Both the position numbers and the translations under genes were made by a program. Below, one piece after another: positions 32,887 to 40,798 of a stretch of 64,000 nucleotides of DNA. This stretch comes from JACVRW01 sp963814095 (GTDB lineage Bacteria > Actinomycetota > Thermoleophilia > Solirubrobacterales > Thermoleophilaceae). Position 1 is the first letter of the stretch, and every line of letters starts with the position of its first letter. The notes below the pieces were generated by a model. That model was not told where the DNA came from. It saw only the letters and a program-made list of their open reading frames with translations, and did not search any database. The stretch covers positions 27,632 to 91,631 of the forward strand of contig CAWFBT010000004.1 in assembly GCA_963814095.1 (NCBI GenBank), in the 5' to 3' direction.

Positions 32887-35808
32887 ATGCTGCGGCGACT
32901 AGCGCTCGCGGCGATCACGCTGCTGAGTTGCGGGGCGGTCGCTCCGGGGACGGTCGATGGCGCTGTTCCGGCCATCGGCGACGGCGCCTGGTCGTGGTTC
33001 GGCGACCCGCGCGCGGTCACGTACGACGGGCGCACCTACGTCGGCTGGGTCGACCTCGAGGGCGACATCAAGGTCAGCTCCTTCGACCATGCCAGCGGCG
33101 AGCGCGTGACCGCGGTGCTGGCCGCACGGCTGAACCGGGACGACCACGCTAACCCGTCGATCCAGGTCCGGCCGGACGGCAGGCTCGTCGTCTTCTACTC
33201 GCGCCACGTCGGGCCGGCGATGCACTACCGGGTGTCCACCGATCCCGAGGACGTCAGTTCATGGGAAGCACCGCAGACGCTTCCCTACAACGTGCCCGGC
33301 ATTCGCGGCTACACGTATCCGAATCCGATCAGGCTCGCCGACGAGGGGCGCACCTACCTGTTCTGGCGCGGTGGCAACTACAACCCCACCTATTCGATCC
33401 AGGAGGACGGCTCGGCCGTCTGGTCGCCGGCCAGGAACCTCATGGTCAAGCCGAACGAGCGCCCGTATGCCAAGTACGCCGAGAGCGGCGGCGACACGAT
33501 CCACGTCGCGTACACGAACGCCCACCCGAACGAATTCCCGAGCGTGAACGTCTACTACGCGCGGATCAGGGCCGGCCAGATCGAGCGTGCGGGCGGACAG
33601 CCGATCGGCACGCTCGCGGGAGCCCCGATCGCGCCCGAGGCGGGCGACCTCATCTTCGACCGGGCGGAACCGTCCTGGGTGCACGACGTGGCAGCCGACG
33701 CGAGCGGCAACCCGGTCATCGTGTTCGCGAGCTTTCCGTCGCCCGGCGACCACCGCTACCACTACGCCCGCTGGACGGGCGCCGCCTGGCAGGTCAGTGA
33801 GATCACCGCCGCCGGCCCGTCCTTCCGCGAGGAGCTCCGTGCCGCGGACTACTACTCGGGCGGGCTGACGCTCGACCACGAGGACCCCTCGCGCGTCTAT
33901 CTCTCCCGCCAGATCGGCGCGAGCTGGCAGGTGGAGACGTGGACGACACCGAACGGCGGGGCGAGCTGGACCCAGCAGGCGGTGAGCGCCCCGTCGGCCG
34001 AGAAGAACGTCCGCCCGGTCTCGCCGCGCGGGATGACCGGCTTCGGCGGGGACCTGAACGTCATCTGGATGCGCGGCGCCTACCCGAACTACGTGGACTA
34101 CCGGACCTCGATCGCGGCGTTCACGGCCGGTGGCACGAATCTGTCTCCCATCGCCGACGCCGAGCCCGCGGTACGCAGCGGGCCCGGGCCGCTCGAGGTG
34201 CGCTTCGACGGGACGCTCTCGCGTGACCCCGACGGGCAGGTCGCGAGCTGGCAGTGGGACTTCGGGGACGGCAGCGCGGGCAGCGGGTCCGAGGTCACGC
34301 ACACCTATACGGGAGCCGGGCGCTACTTCCCGTCCCTGACGGTCACGGACGCGGGCGGTGCGAGCGCCACGCTCGTCGAGGAGATCACGGTCGGCCTGCC
34401 GGCCGCGCCCGTCGTCCACAGCGGCGGCGCGAGCGGGGCCGTCGTCCACGGCGCGGTCGATCCGGAGAACCAGCCCACGCAGTGGCACGTCGAGTACGGG
34501 CCGACCGAGGAGTACGGAGCCGTCACGGCCCCCGCGGGCCTTCCTGGCGACGATGCTCTCCACCAGGTCGAGGCTGCCCTGCCCAGCCTCGCGCCCGGCC
34601 GGCTCTATCACTACCGGCTCGTCGCCACCAACGCCTCCGGCAGCAGCGAGGGCCGCGACCGCGTGATGATCGCCGGGCGCACCGGCGGCTCCGATGCCTA
34701 TCGCGAGGCGCTGCTCGGCACACCCGGCCTTGCCGCCTACTGGCGCCTCGATGAGCTCAGCGGTAACGCCGCGGCCAACTCGGCGGGTGGCGCGCCCGGC
34801 TCGTTCGCCGGGCGCTTCGTGCTCGGCCAGCCGGGCGTCCTCGGGCCGATCGGCGACACGGCGGCGAGCTTCGACGGGGCGAGCGGCGAAGTCGTGGCGC
34901 CGGGTCCCACGCTCGCGAACGCGGGCGCGACGATCGAGGGCTGGTTCAACTGGCGTGCCGGGACGAGCGTCATGCGCGACTCCACCTCCGCAGGTGGTGA
35001 GGGCTGGCTGCCGGCCTTCAACAACGCCGGAACCCTGCATTACCGCTTGGGCGGAGGCGGCTTCAACACGGGGCTGCCGGTTACCCGGCTCCGCGACGGG
35101 GTCTGGCATCACGTTGCAGCCGTGAAGGACGGCGCCGCCGCGCGCCTGTACGTCGATGGGGCGCTCGTCCACCAGGCGGCGGCCGGAGCCGGCTCGGCGG
35201 CCGCCGTGGGCCCGTGGCACGTCATGCGAAACGGGACGGCCGCGGTCTACTCCGAGGGCGAGGCCGACGAGGTCGCGCTCTACACGCGCGCGCTCGGAGG
35301 CGTCGAGATCAAGTCCCACTACGACCTCGCACGGGCGATCGCGGCCGCTCCCCTGCCCGCGGAGCCGGTACCCCCGGCAGCGGAGCCGCCCGCCGCCGGA
35401 GCCGGCCGCGGCGGTGGGGTGCTGCGCCGGCCGGCGCGGCGCACGCGTTCGCGGGCCGGCTCAGCCTCGGTGCGCAGCGGCAGGCTGGTGGTATTCGGCG
35501 CGCCGCGGCGGTCGAACCGGATCGTCGTGCGCAGGAGGAGCGCCGCTTGGCGCGTGGCCGACAGCGCCGCTTCGCTGCGGGCCGGCCGCGGATGCCGCAG
35601 GCTCACTCCACGGGCAGTCAGCTGTAGCGCCACCCGCGTGCGCTCGATCGCGCTCTACGGCGGCGACGGCCACGACCGGCTCACCGTCATCGGCCGCATC
35701 CGCGCCGTGCTCGTTGGCGGTCGCGGCCGCGACCGCCTCACGGGCGGCGCCCGGACGATCTTCCGCGGGGGGCCCGGCACCGACCGGGTGCTGCGCAAGC
35801 CTGGCTAG
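32887..35808 (+). CDS. Large secreted multidomain protein: BNR-4 propeller, PKD, LamG, RTX-like tail
   Basis: Product of 973 residues from ATG 32887, with signal peptide (LALAAITLLSCGAVAPGTV). Residues about 30-410 form a BNR_4-type beta-propeller (AWSWFGDPRAVTYDGRTYVG, RDDHANPSIQVRPDGRLVVF, GYTYPNPIRL), a fold used by rhamnogalacturonan and ulvan lyases. A PKD domain (FDGTLSRDPDGQVASWQWDF) follows, then an FN3-like strand set (VHGAVDPENQPTQWHVEYGP) and a LamG/concanavalin domain (LAAYWRLDELSGNAAANSAG ... VWHHVAAVKDG). The tail has GGDGHDRL, GGRGRDRL and GGPGTDRV, degenerate RTX nonapeptides. It likely binds or degrades an extracellular polysaccharide. The stop overlaps the convergent peptidase stop at 35805. 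Confidence 0.82.
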   Translation: MLRRLALAAITLLSCGAVAPGTVDGAVPAIGDGAWSWFGDPRAVTYDGRTYVGWVDLEGDIKVSSFDHASGERVTAVLAARLNRDDHANPSIQVRPDGRLVVFYSRHVGPAMHYRVSTDPEDVSSWEAPQTLPYNVPGIRGYTYPNPIRLADEGRTYLFWRGGNYNPTYSIQEDGSAVWSPARNLMVKPNERPYAKYAESGGDTIHVAYTNAHPNEFPSVNVYYARIRAGQIERAGGQPIGTLAGAPIAPEAGDLIFDRAEPSWVHDVAADASGNPVIVFASFPSPGDHRYHYARWTGAAWQVSEITAAGPSFREELRAADYYSGGLTLDHEDPSRVYLSRQIGASWQVETWTTPNGGASWTQQAVSAPSAEKNVRPVSPRGMTGFGGDLNVIWMRGAYPNYVDYRTSIAAFTAGGTNLSPIADAEPAVRSGPGPLEVRFDGTLSRDPDGQVASWQWDFGDGSAGSGSEVTHTYTGAGRYFPSLTVTDAGGASATLVEEITVGLPAAPVVHSGGASGAVVHGAVDPENQPTQWHVEYGPTEEYGAVTAPAGLPGDDALHQVEAALPSLAPGRLYHYRLVATNASGSSEGRDRVMIAGRTGGSDAYREALLGTPGLAAYWRLDELSGNAAANSAGGAPGSFAGRFVLGQPGVLGPIGDTAASFDGASGEVVAPGPTLANAGATIEGWFNWRAGTSVMRDSTSAGGEGWLPAFNNAGTLHYRLGGGGFNTGLPVTRLRDGVWHHVAAVKDGAAARLYVDGALVHQAAAGAGSAAAVGPWHVMRNGTAAVYSEGEADEVALYTRALGGVEIKSHYDLARAIAAAPLPAEPVPPAAEPPAAGAGRGGGVLRRPARRTRSRAGSASVRSGRLVVFGAPRRSNRIVVRRRSAAWRVADSAASLRAGRGCRRLTPRAVSCSATRVRSIALYGGDGHDRLTVIGRIRAVLVGGRGRDRLTGGARTIFRGGPGTDRVLRKPG

Positions 35809-36908
35809 ACCAGGAAGCGGCCGTCGCGCTGGAGCTCGGTCCCGTCGACCGTGATCGAGCCGCCCTGGCGCAGATCGCAGACCATGTCCCAGTGCACGGC
35901 GGACTGGTTCGTGCCGCCGCTCTCGGGGTAGCTCATCCCGACCGCGAGGTGCACGGTGCCGCCGATCTTCTCGTCCAGCAGGATCTCCTGGGTCCCGGTG
36001 GAGATTCCGAAGTTCGTGCCGATGCCGATCTCGCCGAGCCGGCGCGCGCCATCGTCGGTGTCGAGCATCTCGATCAGGAACTCCTCGCCCTGCTCGGCCG
36101 AGGCGTCCACGACCTTGCCGTCCTCGAAGCGGAAGCGCACACCCGCGACCGTGCGGCCCCCGTAGCTCGCCGGGAAGGAGAAGGCGATCTCGCCGTTCGC
36201 GGAGTCCTCGACAGGGCCGGTGAAGAACTCCCCGTCGGGCATGTTGTGCTCGCCGGTGCAGGGAATCCAGTTGCGCCCGGCGACGCCCAGGGTGAGGTCG
36301 GTCCCCGGCGCCTGGATGCGGATCTCCTCGCGCCCCTGGATCCACTCGGCCAGGTGGTTCACCTGATCCGACTGGCGCTGCCAGGCGGTGACCGGGTCGC
36401 CGTCCGTGGCGAGACAGGCGGCGTAGTAGAAGTCCTCGTAGTCGGCCAGCGACATGCCGGCCTCGGATGCGTAGGAATGCGTCGGGAAGAGCGTCAGCGA
36501 CCAGCGGTGCTCGCCGGCGGCCGAGCGGCGCATGACCGCCTCCATCAGGCCCTGGCGGGCTTTCTGGGCGCGCGCCTGCTTCTTCGGGTCGACGCGTGAA
36601 AGCGCCCGCGTGTTGACGTCGGACATGATCGCGATGCGCACGTCGGCCTGTTCGGCCGCCCACTGAGCGGGCGGCGCGACCCAGTCGAGCTGGGCGTCGG
36701 AGGCGTTCTCGAAGAAGGCCGCCTGGGCACCATCCGTCGTCATCTGCATGACGGGCAGCCCGCCCGCCCGCAGTATCTCCTCGTAGACCGGCTGCACGAG
36801 TGGCTCGGCGGCGGTCGTCCCCTGGATCACGCAGACGTCGCCCTTCTGCACGCGTGTCGAGTAGTTGACGAGGATCTTCGCGAGCGCATCCGCGCGCTGG
36901 TCTCTCAT
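35805..36908 (-). CDS. Aminopeptidase, M29 (thermophilic leucyl aminopeptidase) family
   Basis: Product of 367 residues. It matches the M29/AmpS family: an N-terminal start typical of the group (ADALAKILVNYSTRVQKGDV), the metal-binding region IPCTGEHNMPDGEFFTGPVE with its Glu, and SYPESGGTNQSAVHWDMVCD near the C-terminus with His and Asp ligands. It removes N-terminal residues from peptides in the cytoplasm using two divalent metals. The ATG overlaps the pdxT stop by 4 bases, so it is translationally coupled to the vitamin B6 genes. Confidence 0.9.
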   Translation of the reverse strand: MRDQRADALAKILVNYSTRVQKGDVCVIQGTTAAEPLVQPVYEEILRAGGLPVMQMTTDGAQAAFFENASDAQLDWVAPPAQWAAEQADVRIAIMSDVNTRALSRVDPKKQARAQKARQGLMEAVMRRSAAGEHRWSLTLFPTHSYASEAGMSLADYEDFYYAACLATDGDPVTAWQRQSDQVNHLAEWIQGREEIRIQAPGTDLTLGVAGRNWIPCTGEHNMPDGEFFTGPVEDSANGEIAFSFPASYGGRTVAGVRFRFEDGKVVDASAEQGEEFLIEMLDTDDGARRLGEIGIGTNFGISTGTQEILLDEKIGGTVHLAVGMSYPESGGTNQSAVHWDMVCDLRQGGSITVDGTELQRDGRFLV

Positions 36909-37466
36909 GAGAGCACTCCTGCCCTGTCGAGCAGCCAGCGATGCAGGCTGCGTTCGTCTGTCAGCTCGGGGTGGAAGGCCACCGCCAGGATGTTGTCCTG
37001 GCGGACGGCCACGGGGTGGCCCTCGATCTCGGCGAGGACCTCCACGCCCGGCCCGTTCTCGTCCACCCAGGGGGCCCGGATGAACACGGCGGTCAGCGGC
37101 CCGAGACCGTCGAGCTCGAGCGCCGCCTCGAAGCTGTGCAGCTGGCGACCGAATGCGTTGCGACGCGCGCTCACGTCGAGTAGGCCGAGGTGGTCGCGGT
37201 CGAGCATGATCAGGCCCGCGCAGGTGGCGAGCACCGGAGTGCCGGCGCCGATCAGCTCGCGCAGCGGCTCGGCCAGGCCCTCGCGTTCGATCCCGAGCGT
37301 CATCGTGGTCGACTCGCCGCCTGGCATGACGAGCGCGTCGAGCGCCGTCGAGGTCGCTCGTCGTGCGCACCTCGCGCACCTCGGCGCCCTCCTGCTCGAG
37401 GATGCGCCTGTGCGCCTCGAAGTCGCCCTGGAGAGCGAGCACCCCGATGAGGGGCCTGCCTACCAA
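36905..37466 (-). CDS. pdxT: PdxT, glutaminase subunit of PLP synthase (frameshifted as given)
   Basis: It supplies ammonia from glutamine to PdxS for pyridoxal 5'-phosphate synthesis. The start (MVGRPLIGVLALQGDFEAHR) lies in one frame. An extra C at 37345-37346 shifts it just before LDALVMPGGESTTMTLGI, after which the frame ending at 36905 gives ATCAGLIMLDRD (nucleophile Cys), FIRAPWVDENGPGVEVL and FHPELTDERSLHRWLL (His-Glu of the triad). Repaired length is about 186 residues, normal for PdxT. It overlaps pdxS by 7 bases and the M29 gene by 4. Confidence 0.9.
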
Positions 37467-38344
37467 CCGCGATTCTGCAGCAGGCCGCCGTTCTCCTGAA
37501 GCGTCCCGATCTCGATGCCGGGCATGGCGTCGCCCAGCTCGCGCGATGCGGCCGCCACGCGGGCGGGATCCTCGAAGTGCGTCGTGGCCTCGACGATCGC
37601 TCGCGCCCGGCGCTCCGGGTCGGACGACTTGAAGATGCCCGAGCCGACGAAGTTGCCCTCGGCGCCGAGCTGCATCATCAGCGCCGCGTCGGCCGGCGTC
37701 GCGATCCCGCCGGCGCAGAAGAGGACGACCGGCAGCTTGCCGCGCTCGGCCACGTCGCGCACGAGCTCGAGCGGAGCGCCGAGCTCCTTCGCCGCCGCTG
37801 CGAGCTCCATCTGGCTGAGCGTGCCAAGCCGCTTGATCTCGCCCGTGATCAGGCGGATGTGGCGAACGGCCTCGACCACGTTGCCGGTGCCCGCCTCGCC
37901 CTTCGAGCGGATCATCGCGGCGCCCTCGGCGATGCGCCGCAGCGCCTCACCCAGGTTCGTGGCGCCGCATACGAACGGCACGTTGAAGGCCCACTTGTCG
38001 ATGTGATGCGCCTCGTCGGCCGGAGTCAGGACCTCGGACTCGTCGATGTAGTCGACCTCGAGCGCCTCCAGCACCTGGGCCTCGACGAAGTGCCCGATGC
38101 GGGCCTTCGCCATGACCGGGATCGTCACGGCCTCCTGGATCGCCTCGATCATGGCCGGGTTCGACATGCGGGCGACACCGCCGTCCGCGCGGATGTCAGC
38201 CGGTACCCGCTCGAGTGCCATGACGGCGGCCGCACCGGTGTCCTCGGCGATCTTCGCCTGCTCCGCGGTGACGACGTCCATGATCACCCCGCCCTTCAAC
38301 ATCTCGGCGAGGCCGGCCTTCACTCTGAAAGTCCCGGTTTCCAT
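37460..38344 (-). CDS. pdxS: PdxS, synthase subunit of pyridoxal 5'-phosphate synthase
   Basis: Product of 294 residues. It condenses ribose 5-phosphate, glyceraldehyde 3-phosphate and ammonia to PLP within a dodecamer. It shows the Schiff-base lysine regions in GLAEMLKGGVIMDVV and VMAKARIGHFVEAQVLE, plus DYIDESEVLTPADEAHHIDK and AGGIATPADAALMMQLGAEG. The ATG at 38344 is chosen because the 15 residues before it do not belong to the family. It overlaps pdxT by 7 bases. Confidence 0.96.
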   Translation of the reverse strand: METGTFRVKAGLAEMLKGGVIMDVVTAEQAKIAEDTGAAAVMALERVPADIRADGGVARMSNPAMIEAIQEAVTIPVMAKARIGHFVEAQVLEALEVDYIDESEVLTPADEAHHIDKWAFNVPFVCGATNLGEALRRIAEGAAMIRSKGEAGTGNVVEAVRHIRLITGEIKRLGTLSQMELAAAAKELGAPLELVRDVAERGKLPVVLFCAGGIATPADAALMMQLGAEGNFVGSGIFKSSDPERRARAIVEATTHFEDPARVAAASRELGDAMPGIEIGTLQENGGLLQNRGW

Positions 38345-38412
38345 TGTCGTGAGAATAGCCCGCCGGACCGCTCCAGCCGCGACCAACAATCCTGGATTGG
38401 ACTACCGGGCCA

Positions 38413-39336
38413 TCAGGCCGTGAGCGCTCGCACCACGGCGTCCAAGTCGTCGGTGCGCTCGGCGATCAGCTCCTCGGCCTGCTCGCGCAGGGCCTGGATG
38501 TTCTCCTCGCTCGCGTCGTCGAGGTCGTCGCTTGCCTTCGTCAGCTCGGTCTGGAAGCGCCAGTAGCGCTCCTCACCGAGCACATGGCGTACCTGATAGT
38601 CGACCGCGTCCGAGCTGCCGTCGAAGACCACATCGAGGATCGGGCGCGCCCACTCCACGAGCCCCCAGTCCTTGATCTCGTCGAAGGGCCGTTTGTGGGT
38701 GCGCTCGCCGGTGCCGAGCGAGACGAGCGTGATCTCGGCGTCCGGCCTGTGCCGGAGGACCTCGGCGAGCGCGGACATCGCCGGGTTGACCGCGAACACG
38801 CCGCCGTCGAGCAGCGCCCGCGGGCCCATCTCGAGCGGCTCGAAGTAGGTCGGCGCCGACGAGGTCGCGCGGGCAACGTCGGAGAGGAGCGCGTCCTCCT
38901 CCGCGTTGGCGCGCGCGCTGGTCGTCTTGAAGAAGTACGGCCCCGGCGCTGCCGTGTCGTAGGTGGGGACGATCAGGTCCGGCCGCGTCGCGCCCAGCCG
39001 CTTGTCGCCGATGAAGCGCTCCAGCGCCTGGTCGAGCGCATCGGCATCGTATTTCTCGTCGATCAGCCCGTCGCCACTGCGGATCCGCTGCCCGATCGAG
39101 CGATCGAAGATGCGCGGTCCCTCCTCCTCGTAGATCTCCGCGACCTCCGCCGCCGGCAGCGGCTCGGGCGCGCAGAGCGCGCAGACGAGGATGCCTCCCG
39201 TCGACGTCCCCGCCATCAGGTCGAAGAGCTCGAAGACCGGCCTTCCGGACCGGTCCTCGAGCTCTGCCAGAACCAACGCGGGGATCAGCCCGCGGATGCC
39301 CCCGCCGTCGATGGCGAGGACGCGCATGGACGACAT
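38413..39336 (-). CDS. Patatin-like phospholipase/acylhydrolase
   Basis: Product of 307 residues. It has the patatin oxyanion motif IDGGGIRGLIPALVL, the Ser nucleophile in MAGTSTGGIL (about residue 44) and the catalytic Asp in ALLDGGVFAVNPAM (about 196), so a complete Ser-Asp dyad. These enzymes hydrolyse acyl chains of lipids. Some patatins (CapV) serve as CBASS defence effectors, but no CD-NTase is present nearby, so a general lipase role is likelier. It starts at ATG 39336 (ATG 39327 also possible), 35 bases after the M1 peptidase gene on the same strand. Confidence 0.88.
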   Translation of the reverse strand: MSSMRVLAIDGGGIRGLIPALVLAELEDRSGRPVFELFDLMAGTSTGGILVCALCAPEPLPAAEVAEIYEEEGPRIFDRSIGQRIRSGDGLIDEKYDADALDQALERFIGDKRLGATRPDLIVPTYDTAAPGPYFFKTTSARANAEEDALLSDVARATSSAPTYFEPLEMGPRALLDGGVFAVNPAMSALAEVLRHRPDAEITLVSLGTGERTHKRPFDEIKDWGLVEWARPILDVVFDGSSDAVDYQVRHVLGEERYWRFQTELTKASDDLDDASEENIQALREQAEELIAERTDDLDAVVRALTA

Positions 39337-39371
39337 CGCTCCGGTCCGGGCCGAGCCCGGCCCCTCGCCCA

Positions 39372-40778
39372 CTACCAGCTCGTCGGCTTCGCGGCCGTGT
39401 AGAGCCAGACCTCGAAGAACTGATCGAGCTGCTGGCCGCTCACGTCCTCCGAGAGCGCGACGAAGTCCGCCGTCGTGGCGTTCCCGTACTTGTTCTCCGC
39501 ATACCAGCGGCGCAGGATCCGGAAGAACGTGTCGTCGCCGATCTTCTGGCGCAGCGCCTGGAGCGTCATCGCGCCACGCGTGTAGATCGTGCCGTCGAAG
39601 ATCGCCTCGGCGCTTCCGGGGGTACCGGGCGGCGGCTCCCAGAAGGCGGTGTTCGTCGCCGGCTGGGCGTAGTTGTTGTCGAACTGCTGCTGGGCCGTCA
39701 GGCCCCCGTGGCGCTCGTTCCAGATCCACTCGGACCAGCGGGCGAAGCCCTCGTTCAGCCAGATGTCGATCCACTCGACGGGCGTGACGGCGTCGCCGAA
39801 CCACATGTGGGCCATCTCGTGGACGAACGTGTTCTGGCTCGGCGTGTTGCTGTACATCGCCTTCGTCTGCGACTCGAGCGCGTAGCCGACCTCGGGCGCT
39901 TGGTCGACGACGTTGCCGACGCTCGAGAACGGATACTCGCCGTAGAGGTCCGAGAAGAAGGTGATCACGTCGTCGGTGGTCGCGATCCGGTCCTTCGCGA
40001 CCTGCGCCGTCGGCAGATCCGGGTCCACGGCGTTGTAGATCGGGATTCCGTTCACGCGGCCCGTGAAGTCGGTGTCGAAGGGGCCGTTCGTGGCAGTCGC
40101 CAGATAAGGGGCCATCGGCGAGTCCTCGATCCAGCGCCAGGTCGTCTTGCCCTTGCGCGTGATCGGCTGATGCACGAGCCGGCCGTTCGCGAGCGCGGTG
40201 TGGCCCTCGGGCACGGTCACCGCGAACGAGTAGGTCGCCTTGTCACGCGGGTTGTCGTTCGCGGGGTACCAGCCCGGCGAGCCCTGTGGCTCGTTCACGA
40301 CGAATGCGCCATCGTTGATCGGCACCCAGCCCTCGAGCGAGTCATCGGGATCGATCACGGCCTCGGGGTTGCCCGAGTAGGTCACGCGCACGACGATCGG
40401 CGAGCCCTTGCGGATCTTCGGGCGTGGCGAGATCACGAGCTCGTGAACGTCTTCGCGTGTGTAGGACGCGCGCTTGCCGTTCACCGTCAGGCTGTGGATC
40501 TCGTAGAAGGGCCGGAAGTCGAGGTTGAAGCGCGACAGGTTCTCGGTCGCCTTCGCGACGATCAGCGCGTTCCCCTCGAGGAAGTTCGTCGGGCGCGGCG
40601 CGTAGTCGAGGTCCAGGTGGTAGTGGCGGACGTCGTAGCCGCCGTTACCGGCCATCGGGTAGTAGGGGTCGCCGAGCCCGGCCGATCCCTCGACCCAGCG
40701 GGTCGCCTGTGCGGGGGCCGCGAAGGCGAGCACGGCGCCCGCGGCGAGGACGATGAGCAAGCTTGTCGTTCGGGGCAT
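39372..40778 (-). CDS. Secreted M1-family zinc metallopeptidase
   Basis: Product of 468 residues with a signal peptide (LLIVLAAGAVLAFAAPAQA). The gluzincin site is complete: VHEMAHMWFGDAV (HExxH) and NEGFARWSE (third ligand, 18 residues on). The N-terminal beta-sandwich has YDVRHYHLDLDYAP, as usual for M1. The GAMEN-type exopeptidase motif is replaced by YALESQTKAMY, a change seen in bacterial M1 relatives. It cleaves peptides outside the membrane. It lies between the patatin gene and another secreted hydrolase, all on the minus strand. Confidence 0.9.
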   Translation of the reverse strand: MPRTTSLLIVLAAGAVLAFAAPAQATRWVEGSAGLGDPYYPMAGNGGYDVRHYHLDLDYAPRPTNFLEGNALIVAKATENLSRFNLDFRPFYEIHSLTVNGKRASYTREDVHELVISPRPKIRKGSPIVVRVTYSGNPEAVIDPDDSLEGWVPINDGAFVVNEPQGSPGWYPANDNPRDKATYSFAVTVPEGHTALANGRLVHQPITRKGKTTWRWIEDSPMAPYLATATNGPFDTDFTGRVNGIPIYNAVDPDLPTAQVAKDRIATTDDVITFFSDLYGEYPFSSVGNVVDQAPEVGYALESQTKAMYSNTPSQNTFVHEMAHMWFGDAVTPVEWIDIWLNEGFARWSEWIWNERHGGLTAQQQFDNNYAQPATNTAFWEPPPGTPGSAEAIFDGTIYTRGAMTLQALRQKIGDDTFFRILRRWYAENKYGNATTADFVALSEDVSGQQLDQFFEVWLYTAAKPTSW

Positions 40779-40798
40779 GGCGGAGTTCTACCCGGGAT

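Noticed and set aside
33259..35319. A 686-codon minus-strand open frame
   Set aside because: Antisense shadow of the BNR/PKD/LamG protein; the residues are Arg/Gly-rich without any motif.
38413..39336. Patatin gene as a CBASS (CapV) effector
   Set aside because: No CD-NTase, Cap2/Cap3 or other defence gene is adjacent; neighbours are secreted hydrolases and pdx genes.
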